NCBI GenBank assembly: GCA_021815245.1
Contig: JAKAHF010000151.1
Coordinates: forward strand, 1-6,374
Origin: Actinomycetes bacterium
Lineage (GTDB): Bacteria; Actinomycetota; Thermoleophilia; RBG-16-64-13
Length of the DNA stretch: 6,374 nucleotides
Reading direction: 5' to 3'
A program made the translations under genes and the position numbers. A model generated the notes under the pieces. That model made no database searches, had not been told where the DNA came from, and saw only the letters and a program-made list of their open reading frames with translations. Positions 5,706-6,374 of this stretch are shown here, piece by piece; the stretch's first letter is position 1, and every line of letters begins with the position of its first letter.

Positions 5706-5826
5706 GTTCTTCCCTGTAGCGCCGCCCGAAATCCTAACGAACGACCGGCAGATTCGCTACCGAGAATGACTTTTCGCTGCAAACAATGAGTTGCTCAAGC
5801 ATGCAAGCCCGACAAGCAGGCTCCCT

Positions 5827-6297
5827 TCAGGAGTCGAAGACCTTCACGTATTCCGGGTCGTTGGCGGCCTCGAACATGACTATCGGCGTGTCGATGCGTC
5901 TGAATGTGATGGGGCAATGCTCCACGCCTTTGGGCACAAAGATGAGGCAGGTCTTGGTGACGACATGCCGCTCGCCGCCGATGAGCACCTCGATCTCACC
6001 GCCCAGATCGCGGGGATAGTTGCGATTGGTGCCGACGAAGCCTATGACCTCGTCGAACTCATGCGAGTGGGCTATTTCGATCTCGACCGGCTTGCCGCCG
6101 GGCAGCCCCCAGAGGATCTCGCAGCCGGCAAACAGCGAGCACCCGGGAACTATGGAGTTCATGATGCCCAAGAGCATCGTCCGCTCGAGTGTGGCGCCAT
6201 TGCGTTCCTGGCGCTCCATGGCCTCGACCATGGCGGGCGGAAACGGAGGCATGCGATCTTCGGTGAGGATGTACTTGCCGTACTTCGATTCGGCCAT
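5827..6297 (-). CDS. Single-domain cupin protein
   Basis: This is a 156-residue soluble protein with one cupin barrel, whose function I cannot name. Cupin motif 1 is visible as H77-S-H79-E-F-D-E83, and motif 2 as P122-K-G-V-E-H127-C-P. H77, H79, E83 and H127 are the four usual metal ligands, so an Fe, Mn or Zn site is likely. The stretch from DEVIGFVG through a PRDLGGEIE segment to T-K-T-C-L-I-F-V-P-K-G-V-E-H-C-P resembles an uncharacterised cupin family I recall from anaerobic bacteria. Residues 1-65 precede the barrel and hold C53 and C59; C117 and C128 are in the barrel. There is no signal peptide, so it is cytoplasmic. The ATG at 6297 has GGGAG (6308-6304) 6 bases upstream, a good ribosome binding site. 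The helix-turn-helix gene follows after 176 bases. It may be an enzyme or a small-molecule sensor. Confidence 0.88.
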   Translation of the reverse strand: MAESKYGKYILTEDRMPPFPPAMVEAMERQERNGATLERTMLLGIMNSIVPGCSLFAGCEILWGLPGGKPVEIEIAHSHEFDEVIGFVGTNRNYPRDLGGEIEVLIGGERHVVTKTCLIFVPKGVEHCPITFRRIDTPIVMFEAANDPEYVKVFDS

Positions 6298-6314
6298 GAG
6301 TCACTCCCATGAAT

Positions 6315-6368
6315 AGACAAACACCGGTCGGAGCGCGGGTTGTCTGGGCTTCAGCGCTCCGCTGACAA
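6315..6368. promoter_or_regulatory. Inverted repeat and spaced GACAA boxes upstream of the cupin gene
   Basis: CGGAGCGC (6329-6336) and GCGCTCCG (6354-6361) make a perfect 8-bp inverted repeat with a 17-base centre, 32 to 64 bases upstream of the cupin ATG. Overlaid on it, GACAA boxes lie at 6316-6320 (+), 6340-6344 (-, read as TTGTC) and 6364-6368 (+). Their centres are exactly 24 bases apart and their orientation alternates. The first two extend to a 6-bp inverted pair AGACAA/TTGTCT. An operator for the cupin gene is plausible. No clear -35/-10 pair is visible here. Confidence 0.35.
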
Positions 6369-6374
6369 GGGTAC

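Noticed and set aside
5790..5826. Possible terminator after the cupin gene
   Set aside because: Only short stems of about 4 bp (such as AGCC/GGCT) with no T-tract; not supportable.
5791..6312. 173-codon + frame opposite the cupin gene
   Set aside because: The - strand encodes a cupin with both motifs and a good ribosome binding site, so the + frame is a shadow.

Overview
The window reads as high-GC bacterial chromosome. The clearest lineage clue is the transporter's binding protein: a lipoprotein whose cysteine is followed by a long Thr/Ala-rich tether, a style common in Actinomycetota. GTG start use and an apparently leaderless promoter fit the same phylum. My best guess is a deep-branching, probably anaerobic actinomycete (Coriobacteriia-like or related). 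This is inference from style and cannot be fixed to a genus.

Layout. Bases 1-275 hold no gene I can support, only short hairpins. A TetR-family regulator (315-950, +) follows a promoter that puts the predicted transcript start on its ATG. After a 291-base gap with a good sigma70-type promoter and a structured leader comes a complete three-gene TRAP transporter on the + strand: dctP (1242-2423, lipoprotein binding protein), dctQ (2478-3014, small membrane subunit) and dctM (3001-4305, large membrane subunit). A 14-bp perfect stem terminator (4376-4406) closes it.

The rest is on the - strand and converges on that terminator. In transcription order it holds a single-domain cupin (6297-5827), a small XRE-like helix-turn-helix protein (5650-5309) and a polytopic membrane protein of about eight helices (5216-4476). 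Gaps of 176 and 92 bases, and promoter-like sequence before each of the last two, suggest separate or loosely linked transcription rather than one tight operon.

How the parts may work together. DctP would capture a small, probably carboxylate-bearing solute outside the membrane, and DctQM would import it on an ion gradient. The TetR protein is the natural candidate regulator, since it lies directly upstream in the same orientation. The solute cannot be read from the sequence. The cupin may or may not act on it. The most interesting non-coding signal is the dctP leader, where one CTCCC segment can pair either with an upstream GGGAG or with the dctP Shine-Dalgarno sequence, so it could act as a translational switch. 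I see no CRISPR array, tRNA, rRNA, insertion sequence or defence system. The genes are mostly of familiar families.
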